The position numbers and the translations under genes were made by a program. Shown piece after piece: positions 32,385-41,306 of a DNA stretch of 64,000 nucleotides; the stretch's first letter is position 1, and every line of letters starts with the position of its first letter. Source of the DNA: Paenarthrobacter nitroguajacolicus (GTDB lineage: Bacteria; Actinomycetota; Actinomycetes; Actinomycetales; Micrococcaceae); assembly GCF_007786235.1 (NCBI RefSeq), contig NZ_VNFK01000011.1, positions 95,234 to 159,233 on the forward strand, read 5' to 3'. Under the pieces are notes generated by a model. The model was not told where the DNA came from, did not search any database, and saw only the letters and a program-made list of their open reading frames with translations.

Positions 32385-33922
32385 CACTTGAGGCCATCCT
32401 GCGGCAGCTTTCCGTCGACAAAGTAGTCGTCGACGGCGGTGCTCACGCAGGAGTTCGAACGGCCGTAGGCTGTGTGCCCCTCGCCGTCCCAGGTGACCAA
32501 GGAGGCGTTCTCGAGCTGCTTGCGCAGCGACTCCGACCATTCGAGGGGAGTGGCAGGGTCGCCGGTGGTGCCGACCACCACGATGGGTGCGGATCCGTTG
32601 TATTCAACAGGCGCCGGGGTCCGGGTGTTCTTGTACGGCCAGTCTTTGCAGTTGACTCCGCCGTAAGCAAAGAACGACCCGAAAGTGGGGGAGTCCTGCA
32701 TCAGGCGGACTTCCTCTGCCCGCATGCCGGCAGTGTCTGTGACCATGGGGTAGTCCAGGCAGTTGATGGCCTGGAATGCGAAGGCGGAGTTGGAGCTGTA
32801 GGTGCCGTTGGGCTCCCGGTCGGCGCCGAGATCCGCCAGCCGCATCATCTGGGAAACGTCACCGGAGAACGCGCTGTCCAGGGCCTGGGTCAGGGCGGGC
32901 CAGCTCTGGTCGTTGTACAGCGGCAGGATGAGGCCGTTGACGAAGTCGTTGCTGGTTACCAATCGGCCGTCCTTGGCGGTCTGGGGATTCTGGTCGACGG
33001 CGTTGATGAGGTCACGGATTTCCTGAACTCCGTTGTCCACTGAACCGCTCAGCGGGCAGGAGTTCTGTTCCTGGCAGCTGGCCACATAGGTGCGGATTGC
33101 CCGTTCGAACGCCCTTGCCTGTCCGGCGGTCAGTTCCTCGTTGCTGATGGAGGGGTCCACTGCGCCATCGAGGACCAGACGGCCGACATTGTCCGGGAAG
33201 AGTGATGCGTAGGTGGAACCGAGGAACGTCCCGTAGGAGAAGCCCAGGTAGTTGAGTTTGGCATCGTTGACCACGGCGCGCAGGACATCCAGGTCCTTGG
33301 CGGCACTCACGGTGTCGATGTGGCCCAGCACGGCGCCGGTCTGCTGGGAGCACTGGTCTGCGAAGGACTTGTTGAACGCCAGGGCCGCTGCGAGCCCTTC
33401 GTCGGTGTTCTTCCTGAACACCTTTTCGCGTGCCGCGTCCCTCTCCGCATCTGTCATGCAGGTGACGGGCGCGGACCGGCCCACACCGCGGGGATCGAAG
33501 CCTACGACGTCGTAGTTTGCCTTCAACTTCTCGGTGAGCAGTGTGTTGCCGGCATCCCGGACGAAGTCCACGCCGGAGCCACCCGGACCACCGGGGTTCA
33601 CCAGGATGGAACCTTGCTTGTTGCCGGTACTTGTCAGCTTGATCACCGAGAGGGTGATTTCTTCGGAACCGGGATTGGCGTAGTCGAGGGGCACCTGGAC
33701 TTTGCCGCATTGGAGGCCGTTTTCACAGGAGCTCCACTCCACGGCCTGGGAGTAGAACTTCTCCAGGCCCTTGGGCGCGGAAGCTGCGATGGACGGATCC
33801 ACCGTGCTGGTGGACGGCTTGGCCGTGGGTGTTGGCAGGAATGGAACCGTGCAGGCGCTCAGTACCAGCATGGAAGCAAGAGCGACGCACAGCGCTGCGA
33901 ACCGGCGGGGTGCGGACTTCAT
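32381..33922 (-). CDS. Exported alpha/beta-hydrolase, tripeptidyl-aminopeptidase-like lipoprotein
   Basis: A 513-residue lipoprotein with lipobox LVLSAC (lipidated Cys24) and a Ser/Thr-rich linker. An alpha/beta-hydrolase domain follows with oxyanion loop NPGGPGGSG (109-117), nucleophile Ser229 in GFSYG, and a C-terminal TAP-like domain with the catalytic His in GEGHTAYGRS. This is the Streptomyces SlpD/E/tripeptidyl aminopeptidase group, which releases N-terminal tripeptides outside the cell. It starts 8 bases after holB, and the order tmk-holB-peptidase is conserved in Actinobacteria. Confidence 0.88.
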   Translation of the reverse strand: MKSAPRRFAALCVALASMLVLSACTVPFLPTPTAKPSTSTVDPSIAASAPKGLEKFYSQAVEWSSCENGLQCGKVQVPLDYANPGSEEITLSVIKLTSTGNKQGSILVNPGGPGGSGVDFVRDAGNTLLTEKLKANYDVVGFDPRGVGRSAPVTCMTDAERDAAREKVFRKNTDEGLAAALAFNKSFADQCSQQTGAVLGHIDTVSAAKDLDVLRAVVNDAKLNYLGFSYGTFLGSTYASLFPDNVGRLVLDGAVDPSISNEELTAGQARAFERAIRTYVASCQEQNSCPLSGSVDNGVQEIRDLINAVDQNPQTAKDGRLVTSNDFVNGLILPLYNDQSWPALTQALDSAFSGDVSQMMRLADLGADREPNGTYSSNSAFAFQAINCLDYPMVTDTAGMRAEEVRLMQDSPTFGSFFAYGGVNCKDWPYKNTRTPAPVEYNGSAPIVVVGTTGDPATPLEWSESLRKQLENASLVTWDGEGHTAYGRSNSCVSTAVDDYFVDGKLPQDGLKC

Positions 33923-33930
33923 GGATTCTC

Positions 33931-35082
33931 CTATTGCTGGATGAGGCTCGTGGCCATGGACTCGACCGCCAACAGTGGGGCTACGTTGGTGGTGGTGATA
34001 CGCACACGGGCTTTATTGATGGCGTCCATCCGGGCCAGGGTGGTCTCAGGCGTTGAGCGGCCTGCGTATTCTTCAAGCTCGCCCTTCAGCTCAACGTTGA
34101 CCAGTTCCACGGCGTTCCCCAGCTGGATGATCAGTACGTCGCGGTAGAACGACAACAGATCCGTGAGCGTGCGATCCAACGAATCGGTGATGGAGCGCTT
34201 GGCACGCCGCTTCTGGTCATCCTCGAGCTGTTTCACCTGGCTGCGCATGGATGGCGGCAAGGTACCGGATTCCGGGGCGCCCAGGCTTGCGAGCAGCGCG
34301 ATCTTCTCCGCGGCATCACGTTCGTCGTTGGAGCTGTTGGCTTCCTCCGTGGCGATCCTGACGAGCTTCTCGGCCATCATGACTGCGGCCGTAACTCCTC
34401 GGAGCCCCAAGGGGATTCGGACAGTCTCCATCCGGCGTTCCCTCGCATCGGCGTCGCGGGCCAGCCGCCGGGCGATTCCTATGTGGCTTTGCGCCGCGCG
34501 CGCTGCACGGTCCGCGAGTTGGCGTTCGACGCCGTCGCGCCGCACCAGGAGGTCGGCGACATCGGAAGCCGGCGGAAGCCGCAGGCTGACCGGACGGCAG
34601 CGGGAACGGATGGTGACCAGGACGTCGGCGGGTGAAGGCGCGCACAACATCCAGATGGTGCGCGGGGTGGGTTCTTCGATGGCCTTCAGCAGCACGTTGG
34701 TGGTGCGCTCGGCCATGCGGTCCGCATCCTCCACCACGATGATCCGCCATCGGCCAGTGGACGGCCGGTCGCCGGCTTTGGAGACGAGCTCGCGGGCTTC
34801 GTCGATGGTGATGGTGACTTTCTCGGTCCGCACGAACGTGACATCCGAGTGCGTCTCACCGAGGATCGTGTGGCATGCAGCGCACTCGCCGCAGCCGCGG
34901 AGGGTGACGTCGTCCTGTTGGCAGTTCAGTGCCGCGGCGAAGGCCTTGGCCGCGTTGGAACGGCCGGAGCCCGGGGGGCCGGTGAAGAGCCACGCGTGCG
35001 TGAGGCCGGTTTCGCCCTGAGCAGCCTGCTTCAATTGCGCCACCACGGGCGCCTGCCCTTGGAGGTCGTCCCAGACGCTCAC
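33931..35082 (-). CDS. holB: DNA polymerase III subunit delta'
   Basis: A 383-residue clamp-loader subunit. The P-loop is GPPGSGRSN (35-43), with Arg in place of the Walker Lys, as expected for the non-hydrolysing delta' role. The zinc module has Cys54, Cys64, Cys67 and Cys70 (LRGCGECAACH), followed by VVEDADRMAERTTNVLLKAI and the sensor region. It starts in a 4-bp overlap with tmk, so the two are translationally coupled. It opens and loads the sliding clamp with the delta and gamma/tau subunits. Confidence 0.92.
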   Translation of the reverse strand: MSVWDDLQGQAPVVAQLKQAAQGETGLTHAWLFTGPPGSGRSNAAKAFAAALNCQQDDVTLRGCGECAACHTILGETHSDVTFVRTEKVTITIDEARELVSKAGDRPSTGRWRIIVVEDADRMAERTTNVLLKAIEEPTPRTIWMLCAPSPADVLVTIRSRCRPVSLRLPPASDVADLLVRRDGVERQLADRAARAAQSHIGIARRLARDADARERRMETVRIPLGLRGVTAAVMMAEKLVRIATEEANSSNDERDAAEKIALLASLGAPESGTLPPSMRSQVKQLEDDQKRRAKRSITDSLDRTLTDLLSFYRDVLIIQLGNAVELVNVELKGELEEYAGRSTPETTLARMDAINKARVRITTTNVAPLLAVESMATSLIQQ

Positions 35083-35756
35083 GGAAGGTCGCCCGCTATG
35101 GGCTCGGCCGGAACATGCTCGCCCAACAACAACAACTCCACGCGTTCCAGAATCTGTGCCGCCAGTGTCTCGATGTCGGAACTGGCCGGCAGCACCAAGT
35201 AACTTGAGGGTGCAGCTTCGGCGAGGGCCAGGAAGGCGTGCCGGATGGCGGAATGGAAGTCGTCAGGCTCAGACTCCAACCGGTCCTCTTTTGCGTCACC
35301 GGCGGTGCGGCGTTGGCGGCCGTGGGAGGGGTCGACGTCGAGCAGTACCGTCAGGTCCGGATGCAAACCTTCCGTGGCCCACTCGTTAAGCGTCAAAACG
35401 CCCTCGGCACCCAAACCGCGGCCAGCACCCTGATAGGCAACGGAAGAGTCAATATAGCGATCCGTAATGACTACTGTTCCGTCGGCCAGCGCGGGGCGGA
35501 TCACTTGGGTGGCGTGGGCGGCGCGGGCGGCCGCAAACATGAGGGCTTCGGTGCGGGCATCGATGGTGCCGTGTCCGTGGTCCAGGACAAGGGAGCGCAG
35601 TTTCTCGCCGATGGGGGTGCCGCCTGGTTCGCGGGTGCGCAGCACGGAGATTCCCCGCGACTCAAGGGTTTGGGAGAGCCGGGCGGCCTGGGTGGACTTG
35701 CCCGCTCCGTCCCCGCCTTCGAAGGCGATGAAAAGGCCTTGGCTCTGAATACTCAC
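35079..35756 (-). CDS. tmk: Thymidylate kinase
   Basis: A 225-residue dTMP kinase. It has the P-loop FEGGDGAGKSTQ (about 11-22), the DRx-type motif VVITDRYIDSSVAYQGAGRG and the lid RRTAGDAKEDRLE. It phosphorylates dTMP to dTDP for DNA synthesis. GTG 35756 lies exactly 6 nt after TAGGCT (35768-35763), so the message is probably leaderless. Confidence 0.93.
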   Translation of the reverse strand: MSIQSQGLFIAFEGGDGAGKSTQAARLSQTLESRGISVLRTREPGGTPIGEKLRSLVLDHGHGTIDARTEALMFAAARAAHATQVIRPALADGTVVITDRYIDSSVAYQGAGRGLGAEGVLTLNEWATEGLHPDLTVLLDVDPSHGRQRRTAGDAKEDRLESEPDDFHSAIRHAFLALAEAAPSSYLVLPASSDIETLAAQILERVELLLLGEHVPAEPIAGDLP

Positions 35757-35762
35757 GGCTCT

Positions 35763-35768
35763 AGCCTA
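35763..35768 (-). promoter_or_regulatory. -10 of the leaderless tmk promoter
   Basis: TAGGCT on the minus strand, six bases before the GTG start of tmk, with no Shine-Dalgarno present. Confidence 0.6.
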
Positions 35769-35827
35769 CCGAGCTTCCCTGACATGAAAGGCGCGTAATG
35801 CCTTTCTTCCACAGCCTTGCCCCCGAC

Positions 35828-35833
35828 TACGCT
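35828..35833 (+). promoter_or_regulatory. -10 of the leaderless Cys/Met-enzyme promoter
   Basis: TACGCT followed by GAAACC and the ATG at 35840; no Shine-Dalgarno lies between. Confidence 0.55.
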
Positions 35834-35839
35834 GAAACC

Positions 35840-37024
35840 ATGAGCCTTTCCGATCAGCATGCCGCCGAATTGTCTCCGGAAACCGTTGTGGTTGCTGCCG
35901 GCCGCCCTGAGCGAGCCCACGATGAGCCGGTGAACCCACCCATCGTCCTGTCCTCCACATACTTCGGCACGGGTTCACTCAGCGACGGAGATCGCGGCTA
36001 CGGACGCTACGCGAACCCCACTTGGGATCCGTTCGAAGACGCCCTGGCCAAGCTGGAAGGCGCCACGCTTCCGGGCCTGCTCTATGCCTCCGGCCTGGCA
36101 GCGGTCAGTTCGGCACTTTCACTGGTTCCTGCCGGCGGCGTCGTGGTGATGCCCTCGCACAGTTACGCCGGTTCCCTCGTGATGGCCACCGAGCTCGCAG
36201 GGAAGGGTTTCCTGGAACTGCGCACCGTGGACATCACGGACACGGACGCAGTCAAGGCGCTCATCAACCCGGACGAGGGAAAGAAAGCGGACCTGCTCTG
36301 GCTGGAAAGCCCCACCAACCCCATGCTCGGCATCGCCGATGTTCGGGCACTCACCGACGCGGCGCACGCTGTGGGCGCCATCGTGGTCACGGACAACACC
36401 TTTTCCACCCCGTTGGTTCAGCAACCCCTCAGCCTGGGGTCCGACGTCGTTCTCCACTCGGTGACCAAATACCTGGCCGGGCATTCCGACGTCGTGCTTG
36501 GCGCATTGGTCACCTCAAACCCGGAGCTGCGTGCCACGCTGCTGCACCACCGCATCATCCACGGCGGCATTGCCGGACCGTTCGAGGCCTGGCTTGCACT
36601 CCGCGGCCTGCGCACGCTCGCGCTGCGGATCGAACGCTCCCAGGCGTCCGCCGCCACGCTCGCCGAACGGCTCAGCACCCACCCCCGCGTCGAAGCCATC
36701 CGCTACCCGGGACTCTCGACCGATCCGGGACACGAGCGCGCCAAGGTGCAGATGAAGGGCTTCGGTTCCATCCTCTGCATCCAGATCGCAGGCGACGAAC
36801 ACCGCAGCGGCGCCGATGCGGCCGACGAATTGGTCCGCGCCTTGCAGCTCTGGCTCCCGGCAACATCACTGGGCGGGGTCGAGTCACTGATTGAACGCCG
36901 ACGCCGGCACACGGCTGAGCCGCTCAGCGTCCCGGAGAACCTGGTCCGTTTGAGCGTTGGCATTGAGAACGTGGAAGACCTCTGGTCCGACCTTGAGCAA
37001 GCGCTGAAGTCGCTGGACGGCTAG
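35840..37024 (+). CDS. Cys/Met-metabolism PLP enzyme (cystathionine gamma-synthase/lyase type)
   Basis: A 394-residue fold-type I PLP enzyme. YGRYANPTWDPFEDALAKLEG, the cofactor-binding YASGLAAVSSAL, DNTFSTPLVQQPL and the Schiff-base lysine in HSVTKYLAGHSD (about 205) are intact, as is SLGGVESLIERR near the end. These enzymes make or cleave cystathionine or related thioethers; synthase versus lyase cannot be decided by eye. ATG 35798 is an alternative start, but TACGCT six bases before 35840 supports the leaderless start MSLSDQH. Confidence 0.88.
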   Translation: MSLSDQHAAELSPETVVVAAGRPERAHDEPVNPPIVLSSTYFGTGSLSDGDRGYGRYANPTWDPFEDALAKLEGATLPGLLYASGLAAVSSALSLVPAGGVVVMPSHSYAGSLVMATELAGKGFLELRTVDITDTDAVKALINPDEGKKADLLWLESPTNPMLGIADVRALTDAAHAVGAIVVTDNTFSTPLVQQPLSLGSDVVLHSVTKYLAGHSDVVLGALVTSNPELRATLLHHRIIHGGIAGPFEAWLALRGLRTLALRIERSQASAATLAERLSTHPRVEAIRYPGLSTDPGHERAKVQMKGFGSILCIQIAGDEHRSGADAADELVRALQLWLPATSLGGVESLIERRRRHTAEPLSVPENLVRLSVGIENVEDLWSDLEQALKSLDG

Positions 37025-37027
37025 GCT
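37022..37027 (+). promoter_or_regulatory. -10 of the leaderless DUF2516 gene promoter
   Basis: TAGGCT with AAAGGGC before GTG 37035. It overlaps the stop codon of the preceding PLP-enzyme gene. Confidence 0.5.
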
Positions 37028-37034
37028 AAAGGGC

Positions 37035-37376
37035 GTGGACGGAAAAATCTTGATTGCGTACGTCACCAGCGGGGTCTACCTCATCCTTGGCCTGGTGGCC
37101 CTGGCCTTGGAACTGTGGGCCTTCGCGGACTGCCTGCGCCATAGGCCGACCCTCTTCGTGGCGGCCTCCAAGCGCACCAAGACGTTCTGGCTGGCGCTCA
37201 CGGGCGTGGCCCTTGCCATCGGCGCCTTGACCCTGCTCACAGGTGGCAGCGGATTGGGCTTGTTCGGCATCGCCGCCGTGACGGCGTCCTGCGTGTACCT
37301 CGCCGATGTCCGTCCCGCCCTTCGCGAAGCGGGCAGCGGCGGCAACCGCAACGTCGGCCCCTACGGTCCTTGGTAA
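37035..37376 (+). CDS. DUF2516-family small membrane protein
   Basis: A 113-residue protein with three predicted membrane segments (YLILGLVALALELWAFADCL, FWLALTGVALAIGALTLL, LGLFGIAAVTASCVYLADV) and a polar, Gly/Asn-rich tail. The AFADCLRHRP...F.A..KRTK.FWL pattern is that of DUF2516, found throughout Actinobacteria with no known function. GTG 37035 is supported by a leaderless -10. Confidence 0.8.
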   Translation: MDGKILIAYVTSGVYLILGLVALALELWAFADCLRHRPTLFVAASKRTKTFWLALTGVALAIGALTLLTGGSGLGLFGIAAVTASCVYLADVRPALREAGSGGNRNVGPYGPW

Positions 37377-37399
37377 CCGGCGCTACCGGTACATCAGAC

Positions 37400-38251
37400 T
37401 CACCGTGGTGCCACGGCATCCCACGCCACGGTCAGCTCACCCAGGCGCCACCGCGCGGGACCATCCTGAAGCGGCCACCCGCCGTCGCGCAGTGATCGGC
37501 ACATACCCGTCCAGCGCTGCCGGTTCCCGAACGACGCCAGCGGCGCAGCTTCAAGCCATGCCTTGTCCATGGCCTGAAGGAACGCATGGATCGCTTCGCC
37601 CGGCACATTACGGTGAATAAGGGCTTTGGGCAGCCGCTCGGCCACCTCCGACGGTAGCTCGAAACTTCCGAACCGCACCGAGAAGCTGAGGCTCAGCGGC
37701 CGCTCGGCATCCAGCGCCACCCACGTTACCCGCCGGCCGATCTCGTCGCAGGTACCGTCGATGAACAGTCCGCCGGGCGCCAACCGTGATTGCACCAGCG
37801 CCCAGATTCCGAGGACATCCGCCTCCTCGTACTGACGCAGCACGTTGAACGCCCGTACCAACACGGGATTGCCGGGCACCGGCACTTCGAACCCGCCAAC
37901 GTGGAAGCTCAGCCCGGGACGTTCAAGGGCCTTCGCGGTCCGCACGCGTTCGGGCTCAATCTCAATTCCACAAACCCGCACATCGGGCCGCACGGCTTGC
38001 AGCCGTTCGAAGAGTTCGACGGCGGTTGTCGGCGAGGCGCCGTAGCCCAGGTCCACCACTAAAGGGTCGACGGCGGCGCGCAGCCGCCACGCCTGCGGAC
38101 CGGCCAGCCAGCGGTCCAGGCGGCGCATGCGGTTGGGGTTGGTGGTGCCGCGGGTGATGTTGCCAACGGGCTTCCCGCCCCGACTGCGGGGAGAGCCCAC
38201 CCGTTCCGCTTTTTGCACCACGGCCACCACTTTATCCCTGCCGGGTTTCAT
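37400..38251 (-). CDS. Class I SAM-dependent methyltransferase-like protein
   Basis: A 283-residue protein. The SAM-binding motif I is [20 protein letters not shown], the acidic loop is [10 protein letters not shown], and a region [20 protein letters not shown] is followed by [21 protein letters not shown]. The substrate is unknown. The frame extends beyond 38251, but that part lies antisense to gpmA and does not look coding; ATG 38251 begins [11 protein letters not shown]. It is divergent from gpmA by 81 bp. Confidence 0.78.
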   Translation of the reverse strand: MKPGRDKVVAVVQKAERVGSPRSRGGKPVGNITRGTTNPNRMRRLDRWLAGPQAWRLRAAVDPLVVDLGYGASPTTAVELFERLQAVRPDVRVCGIEIEPERVRTAKALERPGLSFHVGGFEVPVPGNPVLVRAFNVLRQYEEADVLGIWALVQSRLAPGGLFIDGTCDEIGRRVTWVALDAERPLSLSFSVRFGSFELPSEVAERLPKALIHRNVPGEAIHAFLQAMDKAWLEAAPLASFGNRQRWTGMCRSLRDGGWPLQDGPARWRLGELTVAWDAVAPR

Positions 38252-38319
38252 CCCTGCCGTTCGGCCTGGCTGCTTCCGTTGACGAACGTAATGCCCGGCA
38301 GCGCACCGGACCGCTCGGC

Positions 38320-38325
38320 TAGGAT
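38320..38325 (+). promoter_or_regulatory. -10 of the leaderless gpmA promoter
   Basis: TAGGAT then GAAAACC and ATG 38333; the 7-nt gap leaves no room for a ribosome binding site. Confidence 0.55.
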
Positions 38326-38332
38326 GAAAACC

Positions 38333-39079
38333 ATGACTTACAAGCTGATTCTGCTGCGCCACGGCCACAGCGACTGGAACGCCAAGAACCTGTTCACCGG
38401 TTGGGTGGACGTAGACCTGAACGACCAAGGCCGCGAAGAAGCAGTGCGCGGTGGGGAACTCCTGGTTGAGAACAACATCCTCCCGGACGTCCTCTACACC
38501 TCGCTCCTGAAGCGTGCCATCAACACCGCCAACATGGCGCTGGACAAGGCAAACCGCGGCTGGATCCCGGTCAAGCGCGACTGGCGCCTCAACGAGCGCC
38601 ACTACGGTGCCCTGCAGGGCAAGGACAAAGCCCAGACCCTCGCCGAGTTCGGTGAAGAGCAGTTCATGGAATGGCGCCGCAGCTACGACACCCCGCCGCC
38701 GCCCCTGTCCGACGACAGCGAATTCTCCCAGGCACACGACCCCCGCTACGCGGACCTCGGCGACGCTTTGCCGCGGACCGAATGCCTCAAGGACGTCCTG
38801 GTCCGTCTGCTCCCGTACTGGGAATCGGACATCAAGGAAGACCTCAAGGCCGGAAAGACCGTCCTGGTCACGGCCCACGGCAACTCACTGCGCGCCCTCG
38901 TGAAGCACCTGGACGGCATCAGCGACGAAGCCATTGCTTCGCTGAACATCCCCACCGGCATCCCGCTGGTGTACGAACTGGATGAGGACTTCAAGCCGAT
39001 CAACCCGGGCGGAACCTACCTGGATCCCGACGCAGCAGCCCAGGCCATCCTCGCGGTGGCCAACCAGGGCAAAAAGTAA
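38333..39079 (+). CDS. gpmA: 2,3-bisphosphoglycerate-dependent phosphoglycerate mutase
   Basis: A 248-residue d[23 protein letters not shown] carries the phospho-accepting His10, followed by [11 protein letters not shown], the second-site ERHYGALQG with YDTPPPPL, and [15 protein letters not shown] with the second catalytic His. It interconverts 3- and 2-phosphoglycerate in glycolysis. ATG 38333 fixes the usual N terminus ([11 protein letters not shown]). It converges on phoU across a strong hairpin. Confidence 0.95.
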   Translation: MTYKLILLRHGHSDWNAKNLFTGWVDVDLNDQGREEAVRGGELLVENNILPDVLYTSLLKRAINTANMALDKANRGWIPVKRDWRLNERHYGALQGKDKAQTLAEFGEEQFMEWRRSYDTPPPPLSDDSEFSQAHDPRYADLGDALPRTECLKDVLVRLLPYWESDIKEDLKAGKTVLVTAHGNSLRALVKHLDGISDEAIASLNIPTGIPLVYELDEDFKPINPGGTYLDPDAAAQAILAVANQGKK

Positions 39080-39123
39080 ATCCTCCGCTGCTGCCGCGGC
39101 ACCAGCTACGGTGCAGTTTAAAC

Positions 39124-39160
39124 GACGGCGGCCGGTCACCTTGGGTGACCGGCCGCCGTC
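39124..39160. terminator. Bidirectional terminator between gpmA and phoU
   Basis: GACGGCGGCCGGTCACC and GGTGACCGGCCGCCGTC pair perfectly (17 bp) around TTG. It lies between the two convergent stops. Confidence 0.85.
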
Positions 39161-39178
39161 GTCGTTAATGCTGTCAGG

Positions 39179-39832
39179 CTAGAAGCCCTCAGGCTGCCAT
39201 TCGCCGGTCACCAGGTAGGTGACTTTGCGGGCAACCGATACGCCGTGGTCGGCGAAGCGCTCAAAGTAGCGGCTGGCCAAGGCGACGTCCACGGTGGTGG
39301 AAGGGCTCTCGCTCCACTCAGGGGAAGCGATGGCCTTGAAGACGCTGAGGTGGAGGTCGTCCACGGCGATGTTGATCTTGAGGATGTCGCGGGCCACCTC
39401 AAGGTTGCGGGTCTCAAGGAGCTCGATGACCTTGGCTGTGATCTCGATGTCGTGCTGGGCCATGGCCTTGAAGGTCTGGGTCAGCGAAGCGGGGATGACG
39501 GTGGCCGGGTAGCGGAGGCGTGCCAGCTGGGCCACGTGGCGGGCGAGGTCACCCATGCGTTCCAGCGACGCACTCATGCGCAGCGAGCCCACGATCATGC
39601 GGAGGTCGCTGGCAACGGGGCCCTGCAACGCCAGGATGTCGATGGCGCGCTCGTCGAGGCTGTTCTGCAGGAAGTCGATGCGGGCATCTGCCGCGATGAC
39701 GTCCTGGGCAAGATCCACGTCGGCGCCTTCGAAGGAAGTAGTGGCCTTCGTGATTGCTTCGTGAACCAGCTTGGAGATCTCGATGAGGTCGTCACCTACC
39801 TGGGTGAGCTCCTCCTGAAAAACCTTGCGCAC
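39179..39832 (-). CDS. phoU: Phosphate signalling regulator PhoU
   Basis: A 217-residue, all-helical two-repeat protein with the PhoU metal-cluster motifs (EGADVDLAQDVIAADARID, ERMGDLARHVAQLARLR, and in repeat two DDLHLSVF and ERFADHGVSVARKVTYLV). It damps phosphate uptake and phosphate-regulon kinase signalling. GTG 39832 is 8 bases after GGAAAGGA; the longer open frame runs into the divergent senX3 gene and is not coding. The intergenic region holds an 11-bp-phased PHO box. Confidence 0.92.
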   Translation of the reverse strand: MRKVFQEELTQVGDDLIEISKLVHEAITKATTSFEGADVDLAQDVIAADARIDFLQNSLDERAIDILALQGPVASDLRMIVGSLRMSASLERMGDLARHVAQLARLRYPATVIPASLTQTFKAMAQHDIEITAKVIELLETRNLEVARDILKINIAVDDLHLSVFKAIASPEWSESPSTTVDVALASRYFERFADHGVSVARKVTYLVTGEWQPEGF

Positions 39833-39919
39833 TAAGGCGTCCTTTCCTTGGAAATCCGCTTCCCGTGATCCGGGCCGGATTTCAAAACCATTGGCAGTCC
39901 AACCAGTAACTGTGTCAGG

Positions 39920-39963
39920 GGCCAGTGAACTGTTCGGCATCTTTAGATGAACGTTAGTTGAAC
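39920..39963 (-). promoter_or_regulatory. PHO-box-like array of 11-bp direct repeats
   Basis: Read on the minus strand in exact 11-bp steps: GTTCAACTAAC, GTTCATCTAAA, GATGCCGAACA, GTTCACTGGCC. Three of four units begin GTTCA, the signature of PhoP/RegX3-type PHO boxes in Actinobacteria. It lies in the phoU/senX3 divergent gap, so RegX3 probably regulates both. Confidence 0.7.
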
Positions 39964-40010
39964 CGTCCGCGTTTGGCGCCGGATCAATGCTTTGCCATGT
40001 TTCCACAGCA

Positions 40011-40016
40011 TAAGCT
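40011..40016 (+). promoter_or_regulatory. -10 of the leaderless senX3 promoter
   Basis: TAAGCT followed by six bases and GTG 40023, 48 bp downstream of the PHO-box array. Confidence 0.55.
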
Positions 40017-40022
40017 GGACAC

Positions 40023-41306
40023 GTGGATCCATTGCTTATAGGTGTCGTCGCAGGCCTCGTTGGCCTGTCGTTGGGCGTCTTCGGCATGCTCGCCTTCAGG
40101 ATCAGCGAGCGGCAACGCAGCATCGTTGACCTGGACGTTACCGAACCCCTGCTTCCCGAGGGCGCCGCTGAGGTGCTGGCCGTCGTCGGGCGTGCCTTCG
40201 TGGTGGTTGACGCGATCGATGGCGTGGTCCGCGCCAGCCCTGCGGCGTATGCGTACGGCTTGGTCCGTGGCCACACAGTGGTGCACAAGCAGCTCCTGGA
40301 CATGACCGCGAAGGTCCGCCGCGACGGCGTGATCCTGGAGGAACAGTACGAACTCCCGCGCGGGCCGCTGGGCAAGGGCACCATTGTGGTCCAGGTCCGC
40401 GCAGCCATGCTCGGCTGGGAATACATCGTGCTCCTGGCTGACGACCGCACCGAGATCACCCGCACCGAAGAGATCCGGAACGACTTCGTGGCCAATGTGT
40501 CCCACGAACTGAAAACCCCCGTGGGGGCGATCTCGCTCCTGGCCGAAGCCTTGGAGGCCTCGCCGGACGACGAGGAGGCCGTGCGGCGGTTCGCCAAGCG
40601 CATGCACAAGGAGTCCGGACGGCTCGCGGCCTTGGTTCAGGACATCATCGAACTCTCCCGCCTGCAGGGCGCCAATGTCGCCCAGCAGGGCCACGCCGTT
40701 GACATCAACACCGTGATCACCGAGGCCGTGGACCGTTCGCAGCTGCCAGCCGAAAGCAAGAACATCCAGATTGTGGTGGGCGGCCACTCGGAGTCCTTGG
40801 TGTTCGGCGACCGCGACCTCCTGGTGACCGCGCTGCGCAACCTCATCGACAATGCCATCCGCTACTCACCCGAGAACACCCGCGTGGGTGTCGGCGTCCG
40901 GACCCGGGAGGGCGTCGTGGCCATCTCCGTCACGGACCAGGGCGAGGGATTGACTCCCGAGGACCAGGAGCGTGTGTTCGAGCGGTTCTACCGCGTTGAC
41001 GCAGCACGCTCCAGGCACACCGGCGGAACCGGCCTTGGGCTCAGCATCGTCAAGCATGTGGTGTCCAACCACGGCGGCGAGGTGACCGTCTGGTCCCAGC
41101 CCGGCCAAGGATCCACGTTCACCATCCGCTTGCCGGAGATGGAAGGCCAGGACGACGACGCCGGCCTGCCGACTCCCGCTGCCACCGCGGCTGCTTCCAC
41201 CGAACTTCCGGCGGTTCCTGCCGCCGTCGAACCCCATCACGCGAGCCAACACGCGAGTGAAAAATCGGGCGCCAGCGGCGCCCAAGAGCAAGGAGCCAGC
41301 GCTTGA
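40023..41306 (+). CDS. senX3: Phosphate-responsive sensor histidine kinase
   Basis: A 427-residue membrane kinase. A single N-terminal TM (about 5-26) is followed by a PAS-like region (VVGRAFVVVDAIDGVVRASPAA), a HisKA domain with His161 in NVSHELKTP, then the N box LRNLIDNAIRYSP, G1 VTDQGEGL, F box RFYR and G2 GGTGLGLSI. The last 60 residues are Ala/Pro/Glu-rich. With the overlapping regX3 gene and divergent phoU this is the Actinobacterial phosphate-starvation system. The start is a leaderless GTG. Confidence 0.92.
   Translation: MDPLLIGVVAGLVGLSLGVFGMLAFRISERQRSIVDLDVTEPLLPEGAAEVLAVVGRAFVVVDAIDGVVRASPAAYAYGLVRGHTVVHKQLLDMTAKVRRDGVILEEQYELPRGPLGKGTIVVQVRAAMLGWEYIVLLADDRTEITRTEEIRNDFVANVSHELKTPVGAISLLAEALEASPDDEEAVRRFAKRMHKESGRLAALVQDIIELSRLQGANVAQQGHAVDINTVITEAVDRSQLPAESKNIQIVVGGHSESLVFGDRDLLVTALRNLIDNAIRYSPENTRVGVGVRTREGVVAISVTDQGEGLTPEDQERVFERFYRVDAARSRHTGGTGLGLSIVKHVVSNHGGEVTVWSQPGQGSTFTIRLPEMEGQDDDAGLPTPAATAAASTELPAVPAAVEPHHASQHASEKSGASGAQEQGASA

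Noticed and set aside
38252..38878. Extension of the methyltransferase over gpmA
   Set aside because: It is complementary to the well-conserved gpmA gene and lacks domain features.
39833..40609. Long N-terminal extension of PhoU
   Set aside because: It is antisense to senX3, Ser/Arg-rich and unlike any domain; GTG 39832 has a good ribosome binding site.
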